Shown: positions 1 to 8,199, counted from the first letter of the stretch. The stretch is DNA of 64,000 nt from Thiohalocapsa sp. PB-PSB1 (GCA_016745215.1 CP050890.1:2170001-2234000); one strand, 5' to 3'. Program-made: numbers and translations. Notes: generated by a model not told the origin, from the sequence alone.

Positions 1-821
1 TAGGTGGTCGGACCCTTGCAGCCGACCTTATACAAACAGTAGCCCTTGCGTGCCCCTTCGTCATCAAAAGACTCGACGAACTGACCGGCATCGAAATGCG
101 GCCGACGATAGCACTTGTCGTGGATGCGCTGGCCATAGAACATCAGCGGCCGGCCCTGTCGATCCAGCGCTGGAATGCGGTCGAAGGTGAGCATGTAGGC
201 AATCACGCCGGTCATCACCTCAGCGATCGGCGGGCAGCCGGGCACTTTGATGATGGGCTTATCCCGGATCACCTGATCCACCGGAGTCGCGCGGGTCGGA
301 TTCGGCCTTGCCGCCTGCACACAGCCCCAGGATGCGCAGCTTCCCCAAGAGATGACCGCCTTGCAATCCTTGGCCACCTCCTGCAGTTGTTCCACGAACG
401 GCCGACCACCGATGATGCAGCTCATGCCCTGCTGCTGTAATGGCGGGTTGCCCTCCACGGCCAGGATGTAATTATCCTTATACTTTTCTGTGATCTCGGT
501 CAGGATGGCCTCCGCCTGATGCCCGGCCGAGGCCATGATCAGATCATCGTAGTCCAGGGAGATCATGGACAAAATAACGTCCGAGGCCAGCGGATGTGCC
601 GAGCGGATAAAGGATTCGGAACAACAGGTGCATTCCAGCCCGTGCAACCAGAGCACCGGAATGCGCGGCTTGGTCTCCATCGCATGCGCGATCTCGCCCG
701 CGAAGCTGGGCGCTAGACCCAGCGCGGTTGCGGTCAAACCGCAGAATTTGAGAAAACTGCGTCGAGTGATGCCCTGACGGCGCATGACCTGGTAAAAGGT
801 CTCGGATGTCGATGCCGACAT
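1..821 (-). CDS. hupS: uptake [NiFe]-hydrogenase small subunit, 3' end beyond the window
   Basis: This is the electron-transferring small subunit of a membrane-bound group 1 [NiFe] hydrogenase, which carries three FeS clusters and pairs with a large subunit (HupL) expected beyond the left edge. The start at 821 gives a Tat signal peptide with the motif TRRSFLKFCGL at about residues 19-29 and an export region ending near AHA. The proximal-cluster motif LECTCCSES follows, and the conserved GCPP and GSCASWG stretches are present. About 273 codons are visible and no stop occurs before base 1. It is transcribed leftward, away from the small membrane gene at 1052. Family assignment is firm; the exact subgroup is inferred. 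Confidence 0.95.
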   Translation of the reverse strand, partial: MSASTSETFYQVMRRQGITRRSFLKFCGLTATALGLAPSFAGEIAHAMETKPRIPVLWLHGLECTCCSESFIRSAHPLASDVILSMISLDYDDLIMASAGHQAEAILTEITEKYKDNYILAVEGNPPLQQQGMSCIIGGRPFVEQLQEVAKDCKAVISWGSCASWGCVQAARPNPTRATPVDQVIRDKPIIKVPGCPPIAEVMTGVIAYMLTFDRIPALDRQGRPLMFYGQRIHDKCYRRPHFDAGQFVESFDDEGARKGYCLYKVGCKGPTT

Positions 822-1051
822 TGGCTGATCCTCCCCATGAGTGCGTGAGCGACGCGGACCATGCAGCTCAATGCTTGCATCAGCACCGTCTTTATGGTTA
901 TCTGCGGTTTAATGCATAGACTGGGCCAATATCCCATTGGCCTTTTGAATCAGATCACCGCGGTTTTGATCACGACTTTACAGGTTCGCGGAGACAGAGA
1001 CAGCGGATGTCAGACATCCGTCATCTTGTCCGATCAGCGACAAACAGCCTG

Positions 1052-1342
1052 TCAGGTTGTCGACAAAGACCCAGGCTGCATGGCGACCGTCTTGATATGC
1101 CGCGCAACAGCGTGTCGCCGGTCGAAAATGTGGGTGCCGGCGCTGCTGAGGAAGGCCACGGCCGATACCTGGTGGACCGTGCCTATGCCTTTGCTGGATA
1201 GGCCGATCAACGACCATCCCTTGGTCAACAGTGGGGCGGCCGGCCAGGACAGCATGGACAGCCCGCTCAGGGCGAGCAGCGTCCCCGAGGTGACCAAGGC
1301 CAGGGTAATGATGGGGCGCCGATTGTTGAGGTGATTCGACAT
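1052..1342 (-). CDS. small membrane protein, DUF4405-like
   Basis: A 96-residue protein with two hydrophobic stretches (about residues 12-32 and 50-70). The second ends in a motif of the type HQVSAVAFLSSAGTHIFDRR, which resembles the heme- or flavin-associated DUF4405 pattern of two spaced His residues in a membrane helix. The start at 1342 is preceded by GGAGAT at a good distance and was preferred over an upstream in-frame ATG at 1402, which lacks a ribosome site. It lies upstream of and co-directional with hupS, so a role near the hydrogenase electron chain is possible but is only inferred from position. Confidence 0.55.
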   Translation of the reverse strand: MSNHLNNRRPIITLALVTSGTLLALSGLSMLSWPAAPLLTKGWSLIGLSSKGIGTVHQVSAVAFLSSAGTHIFDRRHAVARHIKTVAMQPGSLSTT

Positions 1343-1390
1343 AAGGATCTCCGATGAAATCGCGGCATGCAAACGATCGAGTATCACGAA

Positions 1391-1792
1391 ATGACATATC
1401 ATCGCTGGTTATTCGCCATCATTCTAATCTGTGCGACGCATGCGCAGGCGTTTGAACCAACTGTGGAAATAGTAGAACAGTTCGACAATAGCAGAGTGGT
1501 TGCCTTTGTCAAAAAAAATGATATCGAAAACAGTCCGGAGTGGAACCCTAATCGTGATGCGCCTCCTTTATCCGTTGCATTGGCTGTTGACAAAGTCGAG
1601 CAATTCAATCAGTCGAAAGCCATAGGCGCAATCAAAGAAATCGAAATAAGACCTGTACCGAGACATCCAACGCACTGGCACTATTTGATAAAAGTCGACG
1701 ATGACGAGATGAGAACCAAATACGCTGTTTATGTGGTATTGATGAACGGCATGGTCATTCCTGCGATCATCGAGCCACAATCGTATAAGTAA
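1391..1792 (+). CDS. hypothetical secreted protein
   Basis: A 133-residue protein not recognised as a known family. The chosen start gives an N-terminal hydrophobic segment (YHRWLFAIILICATHAQAF) that looks like a Sec signal peptide cleaved after AQA. The mature part is charged, with Glu/Lys-rich and Pro-rich turns and a C-terminal beta-like stretch (YAVYVVLMNGMVIPAI). An upstream in-frame ATG at 1367 would bury the signal peptide by eight residues. It is divergent from the DUF4405-like gene. Base composition is lower in G+C than its neighbours. Confidence 0.6.
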   Translation: MTYHRWLFAIILICATHAQAFEPTVEIVEQFDNSRVVAFVKKNDIENSPEWNPNRDAPPLSVALAVDKVEQFNQSKAIGAIKEIEIRPVPRHPTHWHYLIKVDDDEMRTKYAVYVVLMNGMVIPAIIEPQSYK

Positions 1793-1990
1793 CCGAACTG
1801 ATGCCATCTGATGCCATCGCGAACAAAGGTAATCTACCTGACCAGTCTCGCTGCGCAGGCTGGCTCGCCCGCGGTGCCTGGGCGCTTTTGTATGGCAGAT
1901 CTGCGGTGGCTCGAACCTGATTCTGGATGAGAGCAGAGTATAGTCCCACCAAGGCAGGAGCCGCTCTTTGGGTGCTGCCTTCATGTAAGT

Positions 1991-2028
1991 ATTCAGCGCA
2001 GAGACGCAGAGTGTGCAGAGGGGCCAAG
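1991..2028 (+). repeat. single arm of a dispersed CAGAGACGCAGAG repeat
   Basis: The stretch reads CAGCGCAGAGACGCAGAG followed by TGTGCAGAGG. It is one arm of the palindromic family seen complete at 2250-2403, 19526-19672 and 54361-54465. The preceding GGGTGCTGCCTTCATG also matches the left context of the 19.5-kb copy. The rest of 1795-2524 shows no convincing gene. Confidence 0.6.
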
Positions 2029-2249
2029 AAGGCGCCTTGCCCGCAAGCGGACCTTTACGCGCCGTGGGAGCCGGTCGGCGTAGGAGCCCGCTTAGGGCGA
2101 CCCGGCAAATGATGCCAGCGGATCGAAACGCGAGCGCCGCGCCTTGCCCAGGAGAAAGGCTGTAGGCCACTGTCTTCTCGACAACTGAACTGAAGATACC
2201 CCAGGGTGCAATCCGCCTAGCGCGACTTGATCGGGATTGGGATCGAAAA

Positions 2250-2403
2250 GACATGACATCAGGGCGTGAGAAACCTGATGTTTACTGGGCGGAAGTTTGC
2301 GGGGCGCTACCTTCAAAGAATATGAGGATTCACCGCAGAGACGCAGAGTGCGCAGAGGAGCTAAGGCTAACGCATCCCACTTCTCTGCGTTTCTGCGGTG
2401 CAT
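2250..2403. repeat. dispersed palindromic repeat (CACCGCAGAGACGCAGAG family)
   Basis: Left arm CACCGCAGAGACGCAGAG at 2331-2348 and right arm CTCTGCGTTTCTGCGGTG at 2383-2400 form a long imperfect hairpin. The upstream 80 bases (GACATGACATCAGGGCGTGAG and so on) recur before the copy at 19526, and GGCGCTACCTTCAAA recurs at 54.4 kb in inverse orientation. The repeated unit is therefore about 150 bp and longer than the hairpin alone. Confidence 0.75.
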
Positions 2404-2524
2404 CAAGCTTATTTTTAAATACTTGATTTAATTGTATTTTATAACCGATACCGAACCTCCCAACCAGCTTTTTTCCAAACCCCTTGCAAGTAATGCAAGA
2501 ACCGATTATTATAATCGGCTCAGT

Positions 2525-2601
<77 letters not shown>

Positions 2602-2608
2602 ATCGACC

Positions 2609-2642
2609 AAGGCTTACGGCGGCAGCCGTAAGCCTTTTTTTA
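2609..2642 (+). terminator. rho-independent terminator after tRNA-fMet
   Basis: The stem AGGCTTACGGC / GCCGTAAGCCT with a short GGCA-type loop is followed immediately by a run of T residues. It lies eight bases after the tRNA CCA end. Confidence 0.9.
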
Positions 2643-2755
2643 TGTTAGACCTGCAAGGCAGCAGGATTGCGGCATGCATCGCCGTCGCCGGCCGATGTCG
2701 CAAGACCGGCCTCAGCTGTGCTGCTCCCTTCTCCTTCAACAGCCGACATGAACCT

Positions 2756-3199
2756 ATGCGCTGGTATCTGGTAGCTTTCAAAAAATATGCCGTTTTTGCC
2801 GGACGCGCCTCGCGGGCCGAGTTCTGGTGGTTCTTCCTGATCAATCTGCTGATCACGGCCTTATTGGCGGCGCTGGATCAGCAGCTCGGCCTGTTCGACC
2901 TGAATGGATTCAGCGTCGAGAGCCCAGAGTCGCCGATCAACTCGGTGGATCAACCCACCGGCACCCTCGACCCAAACAGCGGCTATGGGCTGTTGAGCGG
3001 CCTATACACCCTGGGCGTGCTGCTGCCCACCATTGCCGTCGCGGTGCGCCGCCTGCATGACAGCAACCGAACCGGGCTTTGGCTTTGGATCGGGCTGATC
3101 CCGGTCATCGGTCCGATCATTCTGCTGGCCTTCTTCATCCTCGAGGGCACGTCCGAGGCCAACCGCTTCGGCGTCGTGCCGCGCCCTTCAGATGCCTGA
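2756..3199 (+). CDS. DUF805 family inner-membrane protein
   Basis: A 147-residue protein with the DUF805 signature. The N-terminus has YLVAFKKYAVFAGRASRAEFWWF, where R-x-S-R-x-E-F-W is typical, followed by three or four hydrophobic segments and a conserved RRLHDSNRTGLWLW stretch near residue 100. The start at 2756 places the family motif at the usual N-terminal position; a longer reading from 2642 starts inside the tRNA terminator and is rejected. The molecular role of the family is not known. An insert of about 25 polar residues follows the first membrane helix. Confidence 0.85.
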   Translation: MRWYLVAFKKYAVFAGRASRAEFWWFFLINLLITALLAALDQQLGLFDLNGFSVESPESPINSVDQPTGTLDPNSGYGLLSGLYTLGVLLPTIAVAVRRLHDSNRTGLWLWIGLIPVIGPIILLAFFILEGTSEANRFGVVPRPSDA

Positions 3200-3272
3200 G
3201 CGACAGATGAGTTCAGTTGGCTTTTACCCGGAAACCCTTTGTGCCCACTGTGAACAGGCATGCAGCCAAGAC

Positions 3273-3520
3273 CTAGGCTGTCGAAATCTGCCGTCTCACT
3301 AAAACAAGCGCTTCCCGGTTTATGGATGCTTCATCGGTGTCAAGGTCGGAATTAGGGATTGGTATCGAGCTGGCTGCTTTGATCGATGAGCGGATTCGAT
3401 TCCGATTCCGATTCCGATGGCGACCCCGACACCGATGAGGCTTCCCCAGTGCGTTCGATGAAGCAATCCAAAACCCGGAATCGGTTTGGCATCAAAACTC
3501 AGGACATTTCGACAGCCTAG
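3273..3520. mobile_element. MITE-like element, copy 1
   Basis: A 248-bp non-coding segment bounded by perfect terminal inverted repeats CTAGGCTGTCGAAAT and ATTTCGACAGCCTAG. A second copy in inverse orientation lies at 55772-56014 and shares the interior: ACCGATGAGGCTTCCCCAGT, AACCCGGAATCGGTTTGGCA and a low-complexity GATTCCGATTCCGAT stretch. No transposase gene is inside, so it is probably a non-autonomous element. The rest of 3200-3682 holds only a decayed arm of the CGCAGAG repeat (about 3569-3602). Confidence 0.7.
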
Positions 3521-3682
3521 CCAAGATCCATCTCTCGCGGCTCGTCTTCACCCAGGATGAAATGCGCTTCACCGCAGAGGCTTGCAGCACGCAGAAAAGA
3601 GAGGGCATATGCCGTTACGAGCCCAGCCCCTCTGCACAACCCAGCTCCCTGGAAACGCTAGCGGGACATCCGCACCGCTGCA

Positions 3683-4960
3683 CTAGTTGAACAGTCTCAG
3701 CACAGCTTCGACCGCTGTCGCCTCCGATTCCTTGCCCAACTCCCCCAACCGCGTATGCCCGGGGCCAACCGGCTCTGCCAGGGTCCAGCTCCGCCCATCG
3801 CGTTCAATAAACCTATCCCCCGGCTCCGGCGAGATCCCGAGCGCCAGATAGGCGTGGTTCGATAGCAACACCATCACGATCGGCAACCGCGGATACAGCT
3901 GATGGGCGATGGCGGCGAACAGCACGGCCTTGCTGTCGCAATCCCCCCGATTCTCATCGAGCAGCTGCAACGGCGGCAGAAAACCGATGCTTGACTGCCG
4001 ATCGGCGAGCCGACTGTAAGGAATACTCTGCGTAAACAGCAGCAGCCGATTCAGCAACACGCGTTGCCCGGCGCCGCTGCCGTCCAGAGCGGCGCTCCAG
4101 GCTGCGATGGCCTCGGCGACCGGCGCCAGCCAGGGTGTCTCTACCTTGGCCAACCGGGCGTAGTCCGGCATCAGCAGGCGCTGATTGGTGAGTCGGTAGT
4201 TGCGCGCCATAAAATAACTCTGCACGAAGTCGTCCATGCCCTGCTCGATCCGGGTCAGCTCCGCCTGGACTCGTTCCTGCAATACCGAAGAGTCCTGCTT
4301 CGTCTGCCGCCGAGCGCGCTGGACATAGGCCGCGACCGCGTCACTCGCCACCTGCTGAGCGGCCTGCATCTCGGCCTCGATGGCCCGCATCTGGCGGTCA
4401 TCTGGTGCCGTGATCCGGTACCTGTTGCCGTCGGCGATGACCTTGGCATCCGGGAACCGCAGGTTCAGCAGCGCAATTTGTTCCTCCAGAGTCCGATCGA
4501 ACACCAGCCGCTGAGCATCCGCGAAGTCCGTCGGAGGCCCAATGCGCGTCTGTATATTCCCCTGCGCATCCACGCTGAACTGCACCTGCGGATAACGCCG
4601 GCGCAAGTTCGTCACCATCGCCTGGATCTGTTGAATCCGATCCGCCTTCGCCTGCGCGCGCAGATCGGCAGGATCATGCGCTTGGAAATGTCGGTAGGAT
4701 TCGCCGATGTTCGACAGCGGCAGCCGAAACGTCAGCGCGGAGTCGACGCCTGCGTCGTCTTTGATTCCATACTCGAAACGCCGCATATTTGCCACCTCGA
4801 CGGTCTGGAAAGCGGTTTGTTCGGCGGCAGCCATATTCGGCAGCAGGAGTCCGCCGCATAGAGCAAACATCATAGCCATCATCATGCCCATGGTGAACCG
4901 GCGCCGGGTCGTCCGGCCGCTTATGTAATCGATAGACAAGATTCTATGCCTTGGTGACAT
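3683..4960 (-). CDS. exported transglutaminase-like protein
   Basis: A 425-residue protein with an N-terminal export signal. TTRRRFTMGMMMAMMFALCG at about residues 15-35 has a twin-Arg look and ends in AAAEQ. The middle is alpha-helical and rich in Gln/Arg. The C-terminal quarter carries NRGDCDSKAVLFAAI and LSNHAYLALG, the Cys and His boxes of transglutaminase/papain-like proteins; a final acidic residue is not assigned. The start at 4960 was chosen because longer readings run into the decayed TPR gene fragment. The start has no strong ribosome site; ATG at 4891 is an alternative that would leave an ordinary Sec signal. Substrate unknown. Confidence 0.7.
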   Translation of the reverse strand: MSPRHRILSIDYISGRTTRRRFTMGMMMAMMFALCGGLLLPNMAAAEQTAFQTVEVANMRRFEYGIKDDAGVDSALTFRLPLSNIGESYRHFQAHDPADLRAQAKADRIQQIQAMVTNLRRRYPQVQFSVDAQGNIQTRIGPPTDFADAQRLVFDRTLEEQIALLNLRFPDAKVIADGNRYRITAPDDRQMRAIEAEMQAAQQVASDAVAAYVQRARRQTKQDSSVLQERVQAELTRIEQGMDDFVQSYFMARNYRLTNQRLLMPDYARLAKVETPWLAPVAEAIAAWSAALDGSGAGQRVLLNRLLLFTQSIPYSRLADRQSSIGFLPPLQLLDENRGDCDSKAVLFAAIAHQLYPRLPIVMVLLSNHAYLALGISPEPGDRFIERDGRSWTLAEPVGPGHTRLGELGKESEATAVEAVLRLFN

Positions 4961-5169
4961 TAGCGTTGGACCTGGATGCAGACTGTAGGCTTGCGGCCTT
5001 GTTGCGACATACGGCGGCGAGTTGAACAAGGGTAGACGCATTGGCGATGGATTCCCAAAGGACAAGATCCTGTAAGTATGCGCCAGGATCGGGATCGACA
5101 TCGGGATCGAAACCGACAATCGCATGTCTTTGATCCTGATCGACACCCAAAACGCATCCTTTGCTCCCA

Positions 5170-5533
5170 CGTGCCGAGACGGACCTTGCTCTTGCAGGCG
5201 ACCCGGTCGGCATCGGCACCGCTGGCGATGCGCTGGAACTGCACACCGCATTGTTTCACAGTCACCTCGAGCTGGCGCTCGCGCTCCTGCCAATCGCCGA
5301 CAATCGCCTCGGCGACTGTCTTCTGGCGCCGATAGGACGCCTCGACCGACTCCAGGACCTGAACGCGGATCTCGGGAATGCTGATGGTGCTGTCATCGAG
5401 CTCGACATAGGCAACGATGGTCACCACGCCGGAAACCAGGGCGAGGGCATAGACGAACATGGCCCAGCCCGAGCTGAGCCTGATACACCAATCGCGGCGG
5501 GAGGCTGAGGGCTCAGGCTCGGCAGGAGCTTGC
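5170..5533 (-). pseudogene. 5' fragment of a TPR membrane-protein gene (third copy)
   Basis: Read leftward, this stretch encodes APAEPEPSASRRDW, a membrane segment (YALALVSGVVTIVAYVE) and IPEIRVQVLESVEASYRRQK, then AEAIVGDWQERERQLE and FQRIASGADAD. These match residues about 80-210 of the intact TPR genes at 16451 and 40289. Homology stops near 5170, before any TPR repeat, and the 5' side is cut by the tandem array at 5529. The fragment has lost its start and about 80% of the gene. Confidence 0.85.
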
Positions 5534-5740
5534 TGGGAGCGCCGGCCTACTGGGAGCGCCGGCCTACTGGGAGCGCCGGCTTTCCAGCCGGCTTACTGGG
5601 AGCGCCGGCTTTCCAGCCGGCTTACTGGGAGCGCCGGCTTTCCAGCCGGCCTACTGGGAGCGCCGGCTTTCCAGCCGGCCTACTGGGAGCGCCGGCTTTC
5701 CAGTCGGCCTACTGGGAGCGCCGGCTTTCCAGTCGGCCTC
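5529..5740. repeat. GC-rich tandem array, copy A
   Basis: About seven near-identical 29-30-bp units of the form CTACTGGGAGCGCCGGC plus TTTCCAGCCGGC. Each unit contains the palindrome GCCGGCTTTCCAGCCGGC. The last units carry AGTCGGC variants. The array abuts the broken 5' end of the TPR fragment. Similar arrays lie at 15240, 38967 and 43338. Confidence 0.9.
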
Positions 5741-5935
5741 GCCTGATGCGGGCTCGATGCCCGCATCAGGCGATCTTGCGGTTGGAACGACTTGGCGCGT
5801 CCTCTCCCGCATGTTCATCTTGGATGGAATTGGCTCGGGTTTGAAGAGTTTCGCCATATCCTACGTCCTTGGCACGGCATTGAGCCGTGCCAAAGACGGG
5901 CCGGCTAGAAAGCCGGCGGTTCCAGTCCGGTCCGA
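5741..5935. repeat. conserved hairpin module next to the tandem array, copy A
   Basis: It starts with a perfect hairpin (GCCTGATGCGGGC, loop TCGAT, GCCCGCATCAGGC at 5741-5771). About 90 unique-looking bases follow, then a second palindrome (TTTGGCACGGC / GCCGTGCCAAAG), then an inverted half unit of the array (GCCGGCTAGAAAGCCGGC). The same order recurs at 15318 and 39201. On the minus strand the middle part encodes a conserved ~40-residue reading frame (MAKLFKP, then RERTRQVVPTARSPDAG, start at 5857) that continues into the array; whether it is expressed is unknown. Confidence 0.75.
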
Positions 5936-5972
5936 TCCACAGCAATGTCAACGGACGCAATGCCGAGATTCG

Positions 5973-6034
5973 GATGGAAGGTCCGCCATCCGAGGACCCT
6001 GGAGTTTGGGCGTGCTGCGCTTGCTGGCTCTGTT
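5973..6034. repeat. inverted copy of the 5' end of dksA2
   Basis: The reverse complement of this segment (AGCCAGCAAGCGCAGCACG, CCCAAACTCCAGGGTCC, GGATGGCGGACC) matches bases 7759-7819 at roughly 88% identity. Both copies contain the small palindrome GGTCCGC-GGATG-GCGGACC or a near form, so this is probably a dispersed palindromic repeat. Confidence 0.7.
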
Positions 6035-6052
6035 GACGAGAAGAAAAATGGT

Positions 6053-6064
6053 ATGTTATAACAT
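6053..6064. promoter_or_regulatory. Zur-like operator
   Basis: The perfect palindrome ATGTTATAACAT lies inside a run of A/T bases (AAAATGGT on the left, TTTTGG on the right). It resembles the proteobacterial Zur box core (TGTTATAAYATAACA type). It is 131 bases before the first COG0523 start and stands out in otherwise GC-rich DNA. The genes that follow are zinc-starvation paralogues, and a Fur-family regulator is in the same run, so Zur binding is the simplest reading. Confidence 0.7.
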
Positions 6065-6194
6065 TTTGGCTCGTACCAGCATCGCGCGAGCAGCAGACGA
6101 CTGTGAAATCTAAGCTCTCGGCTGCATCGAGCCGCTTCGGTACGAGTCGAACGACACCTTGCAAGCCTCCGCCTACACTCCCAGGAGACCCCCT

Positions 6195-7421
6195 ATGCAC
6201 CCGCAATCGACCGTTGAACAGAAGCTACCGGTGACGGTGCTGTCCGGTTTTCTCGGCGCTGGCAAGACCACACTGCTCAGCCACATCCTCAACAATCGCG
6301 AGGGGCGACGCGTCGCGGTCATCGTCAATGACATGTCCGAGATCAACATCGACGCCGCGCTGGTGAACAAGGAGGTCGAGCTCAACCGCGCCGAGGAGAA
6401 GATGGTCGAGATGAGCAACGGCTGTATCTGCTGCACATTGCGCGAGGATCTGCTGGTCGAGGTCAGTCGGCTGGCGAAAGAAGGCCGCTTCGATTATCTG
6501 GTGATCGAGTCGACCGGCATCTCCGAGCCGCTGCCCGTGGCCGAGACCTTCACCTTCCGGGACGAAGAGGACACCAGCCTGTCCGACGTGGCGCGCCTGG
6601 ACACCATGGTCACGGTGGTTGACGCGGTCAACTTCGATGTCGACCTAGAGCGCGCCGACAGCCTTCAGTCGCGTGGCGAATCACTCGGCGAAGACGATGC
6701 GCGCACCGTCTCCGACCTGTTGATCGACCAGGTCGAGTTTGCCGACGTCATCGTCCTCAACAAGATCGACCTGATCACCAGTGCCGAACGCGAACGACTG
6801 CGACACGCCTTGCGCCAGCTCAATCGGCATGCCCGGATCATCGACGCCAGCTTCGGAGAGATCCCACTGAACGAGGTGGTGGGTACCGGGCGGTTCGATT
6901 TCGCCCGCGCCGCCCAGTCGTCGGGCTGGCTCGCCGAGATGCGCGGCGAGCACAGGCCCGAGACCGAGGAGTACGGCATCGGCAGCTTCGTCTATCGCGC
7001 GCGTCGACCCTTCCATCCGGCGCGCTTCGCCGAAGCGCTGAAGACGGACTGGCCCGGCAACGTCCTGCGCTCAAAGGGATTTTTCTGGCTTGCCTCGCGC
7101 CCCGATGCGGCAGGCGAATGGTCGCAAGCCGGCGGCATCGTGCGCCATGGACCGGCCGGGATCTGGTGGGCCGCCGCGCCCCGCGAGCATTGGCCGACGA
7201 ACCCCGAGCATCTGGTACGGATCGAGGCCGATTTCCACGGCGAGTACGGCGACCGCCGCCAAGAGATCGTGTTCATTGGCCAAAACCTCCAACCGGAGCA
7301 GACCCGCGAAATCCTCGATCAATGCCTCCTCAGTGACGAGGAGATGGCCGCGGGACCGACCGCCTGGAGGGCGATGGACGACCCATTCCCCAGGTGGTTC
7401 GCCGAGAAGAACGAGGACTAA
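6195..7421 (+). CDS. zigA: COG0523 GTPase, zinc metallochaperone (ZigA-like)
   Basis: A 408-residue G3E-family GTPase. Seen: Walker A GFLGAGKTT at about residues 18-26, the metal-binding SNGCICCTLRED motif (CxCC), ESTGISEP, NKIDL for guanine recognition, and a C-terminal CobW_C domain with REHWP and GDRRQEIVFIG. Family members of this subclass are Zur-controlled and deliver zinc to proteins under starvation. The start at 6195 has AGGAG seven bases upstream. It is the first gene after the Zur-like operator and is followed four bases later by a small gene. It lacks the His-rich loop found in the second COG0523 protein downstream. Confidence 0.9.
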   Translation: MHPQSTVEQKLPVTVLSGFLGAGKTTLLSHILNNREGRRVAVIVNDMSEINIDAALVNKEVELNRAEEKMVEMSNGCICCTLREDLLVEVSRLAKEGRFDYLVIESTGISEPLPVAETFTFRDEEDTSLSDVARLDTMVTVVDAVNFDVDLERADSLQSRGESLGEDDARTVSDLLIDQVEFADVIVLNKIDLITSAERERLRHALRQLNRHARIIDASFGEIPLNEVVGTGRFDFARAAQSSGWLAEMRGEHRPETEEYGIGSFVYRARRPFHPARFAEALKTDWPGNVLRSKGFFWLASRPDAAGEWSQAGGIVRHGPAGIWWAAAPREHWPTNPEHLVRIEADFHGEYGDRRQEIVFIGQNLQPEQTREILDQCLLSDEEMAAGPTAWRAMDDPFPRWFAEKNED

Positions 7422-7425
7422 TCCC

Positions 7426-7662
7426 ATGGGCGACGACACCCAACGCTACGCCGCAGAGCTGATTCCCAGCGACTACGCCAGCTGGCGCTACTGCATCGAG
7501 GTCAAATGTGGTCTGGCGCTGAAACCCGATTTTCTCCAGGCGCGCATCGCTGTCTTGAGTGACGCGGGCCAAGAGGAGACAAAACGCTTCGCCCGGCTCT
7601 ACGGCGATGCACACCTGAATCAGATACTTGCCTGGTTTCGCCAGGCAGCCGCCGAATCATGA
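7426..7662 (+). CDS. hypothetical 78-residue protein
   Basis: The start lies four bases after the COG0523 stop, so translation is likely coupled. The protein has a single Cys pair (YCIEVKCG) and an amphipathic C-terminal half (EETKRFARLYGDAHLNQILAWFRQ). No family was recognised. Its place between a zinc metallochaperone and DksA2 suggests membership of the zinc-starvation regulon and nothing more specific. Confidence 0.7.
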   Translation: MGDDTQRYAAELIPSDYASWRYCIEVKCGLALKPDFLQARIAVLSDAGQEETKRFARLYGDAHLNQILAWFRQAAAES

Positions 7663-7676
7663 TCCGGAGGTTTGCC

Positions 7677-7745
7677 ATGCGTTCCTGCCATCGCGCCGCA
7701 AAGAGGTCAGCGGTGACCCCGGTATTCGATCAACTGAAGCGGTGA
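7677..7745 (+). CDS. possible 22-residue peptide
   Basis: ATG at 7677 follows a strong GGAGGT ribosome site at 7666-7671 and opens a 22-codon frame (MRSCHRAAKR, then SAVTPVFDQLKR) ending eight bases before dksA2. It could be a translated leader, the remnant of a lost gene, or chance. The strong Shine-Dalgarno is the only support. Confidence 0.25.
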   Translation: MRSCHRAAKRSAVTPVFDQLKR

Positions 7746-7752
7746 TCCTGCG

Positions 7753-8199
7753 ATGCAAGAAAGCCAGCAAGCGCAGCACGCCCAAATTCTGGGGTCCGCG
7801 GATGGCGGACCTCCCATCGACGACGACTACATGGGTCCACGTCAGTTGGCCTATTTCAGGCGAAAGCTCCTGGATTGGCGATCAACGTTACTCGCCGAGG
7901 CCGACGCGACCCTCGCGGAGCTGCGTGACGACAGCCACCATGAGGTTGGCGATGAGGCGGACCGCGCCAACAGAGAGGCCGCCCAAGCCCTGGATCTGCG
8001 CACGCGCGACCGCCACCGTAAGCTCTTGGGTAAGATCGACGCCGCCATCGACCGCATCGACGACGGCAGCTATGGCTGGTGCGAGGAAACCGGCGAGCCG
8101 ATCGGCTTGGCGCGGCTCGAAGCCCGCCCCGTTGCGACCCTCTGCGTAGAGGCCCAGGAGCGACGCGAACTGCGCGAGCGGCAGACATCCGCGGGCTAA
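7753..8199 (+). CDS. dksA2: DksA2, zinc-independent DksA paralogue
   Basis: A 148-residue protein with the DksA core: DDDYMGPRQLAYFRRKLLDW, a coiled-coil with acidic tip (DEADRANREAA) and the C-terminal RLEARPVATLC. The canonical C4 zinc finger (CxxC...CxxC) reads here as CEET and CVEA, so two of the four Cys are replaced by Thr and Ala. That is the hallmark of DksA2 proteins that act at RNA polymerase without zinc. The first 25 residues overlap a palindromic repeat and are rich in Gln/Ala. The start at 7753 has a weak ribosome site. Confidence 0.88.
   Translation: MQESQQAQHAQILGSADGGPPIDDDYMGPRQLAYFRRKLLDWRSTLLAEADATLAELRDDSHHEVGDEADRANREAAQALDLRTRDRHRKLLGKIDAAIDRIDDGSYGWCEETGEPIGLARLEARPVATLCVEAQERRELRERQTSAG

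Noticed and set aside
4961..5293. N-terminal extension of the transglutaminase-like protein to 5293
   Set aside because: The extra 111 codons overlap the decayed TPR fragment and low-complexity GGGATCG repeats; the twin-Arg-like signal sits correctly with the start at 4960.
5529..5740. CRISPR-like array
   Set aside because: Units of 29-30 bp are contiguous without unique spacers and contain an internal palindrome.
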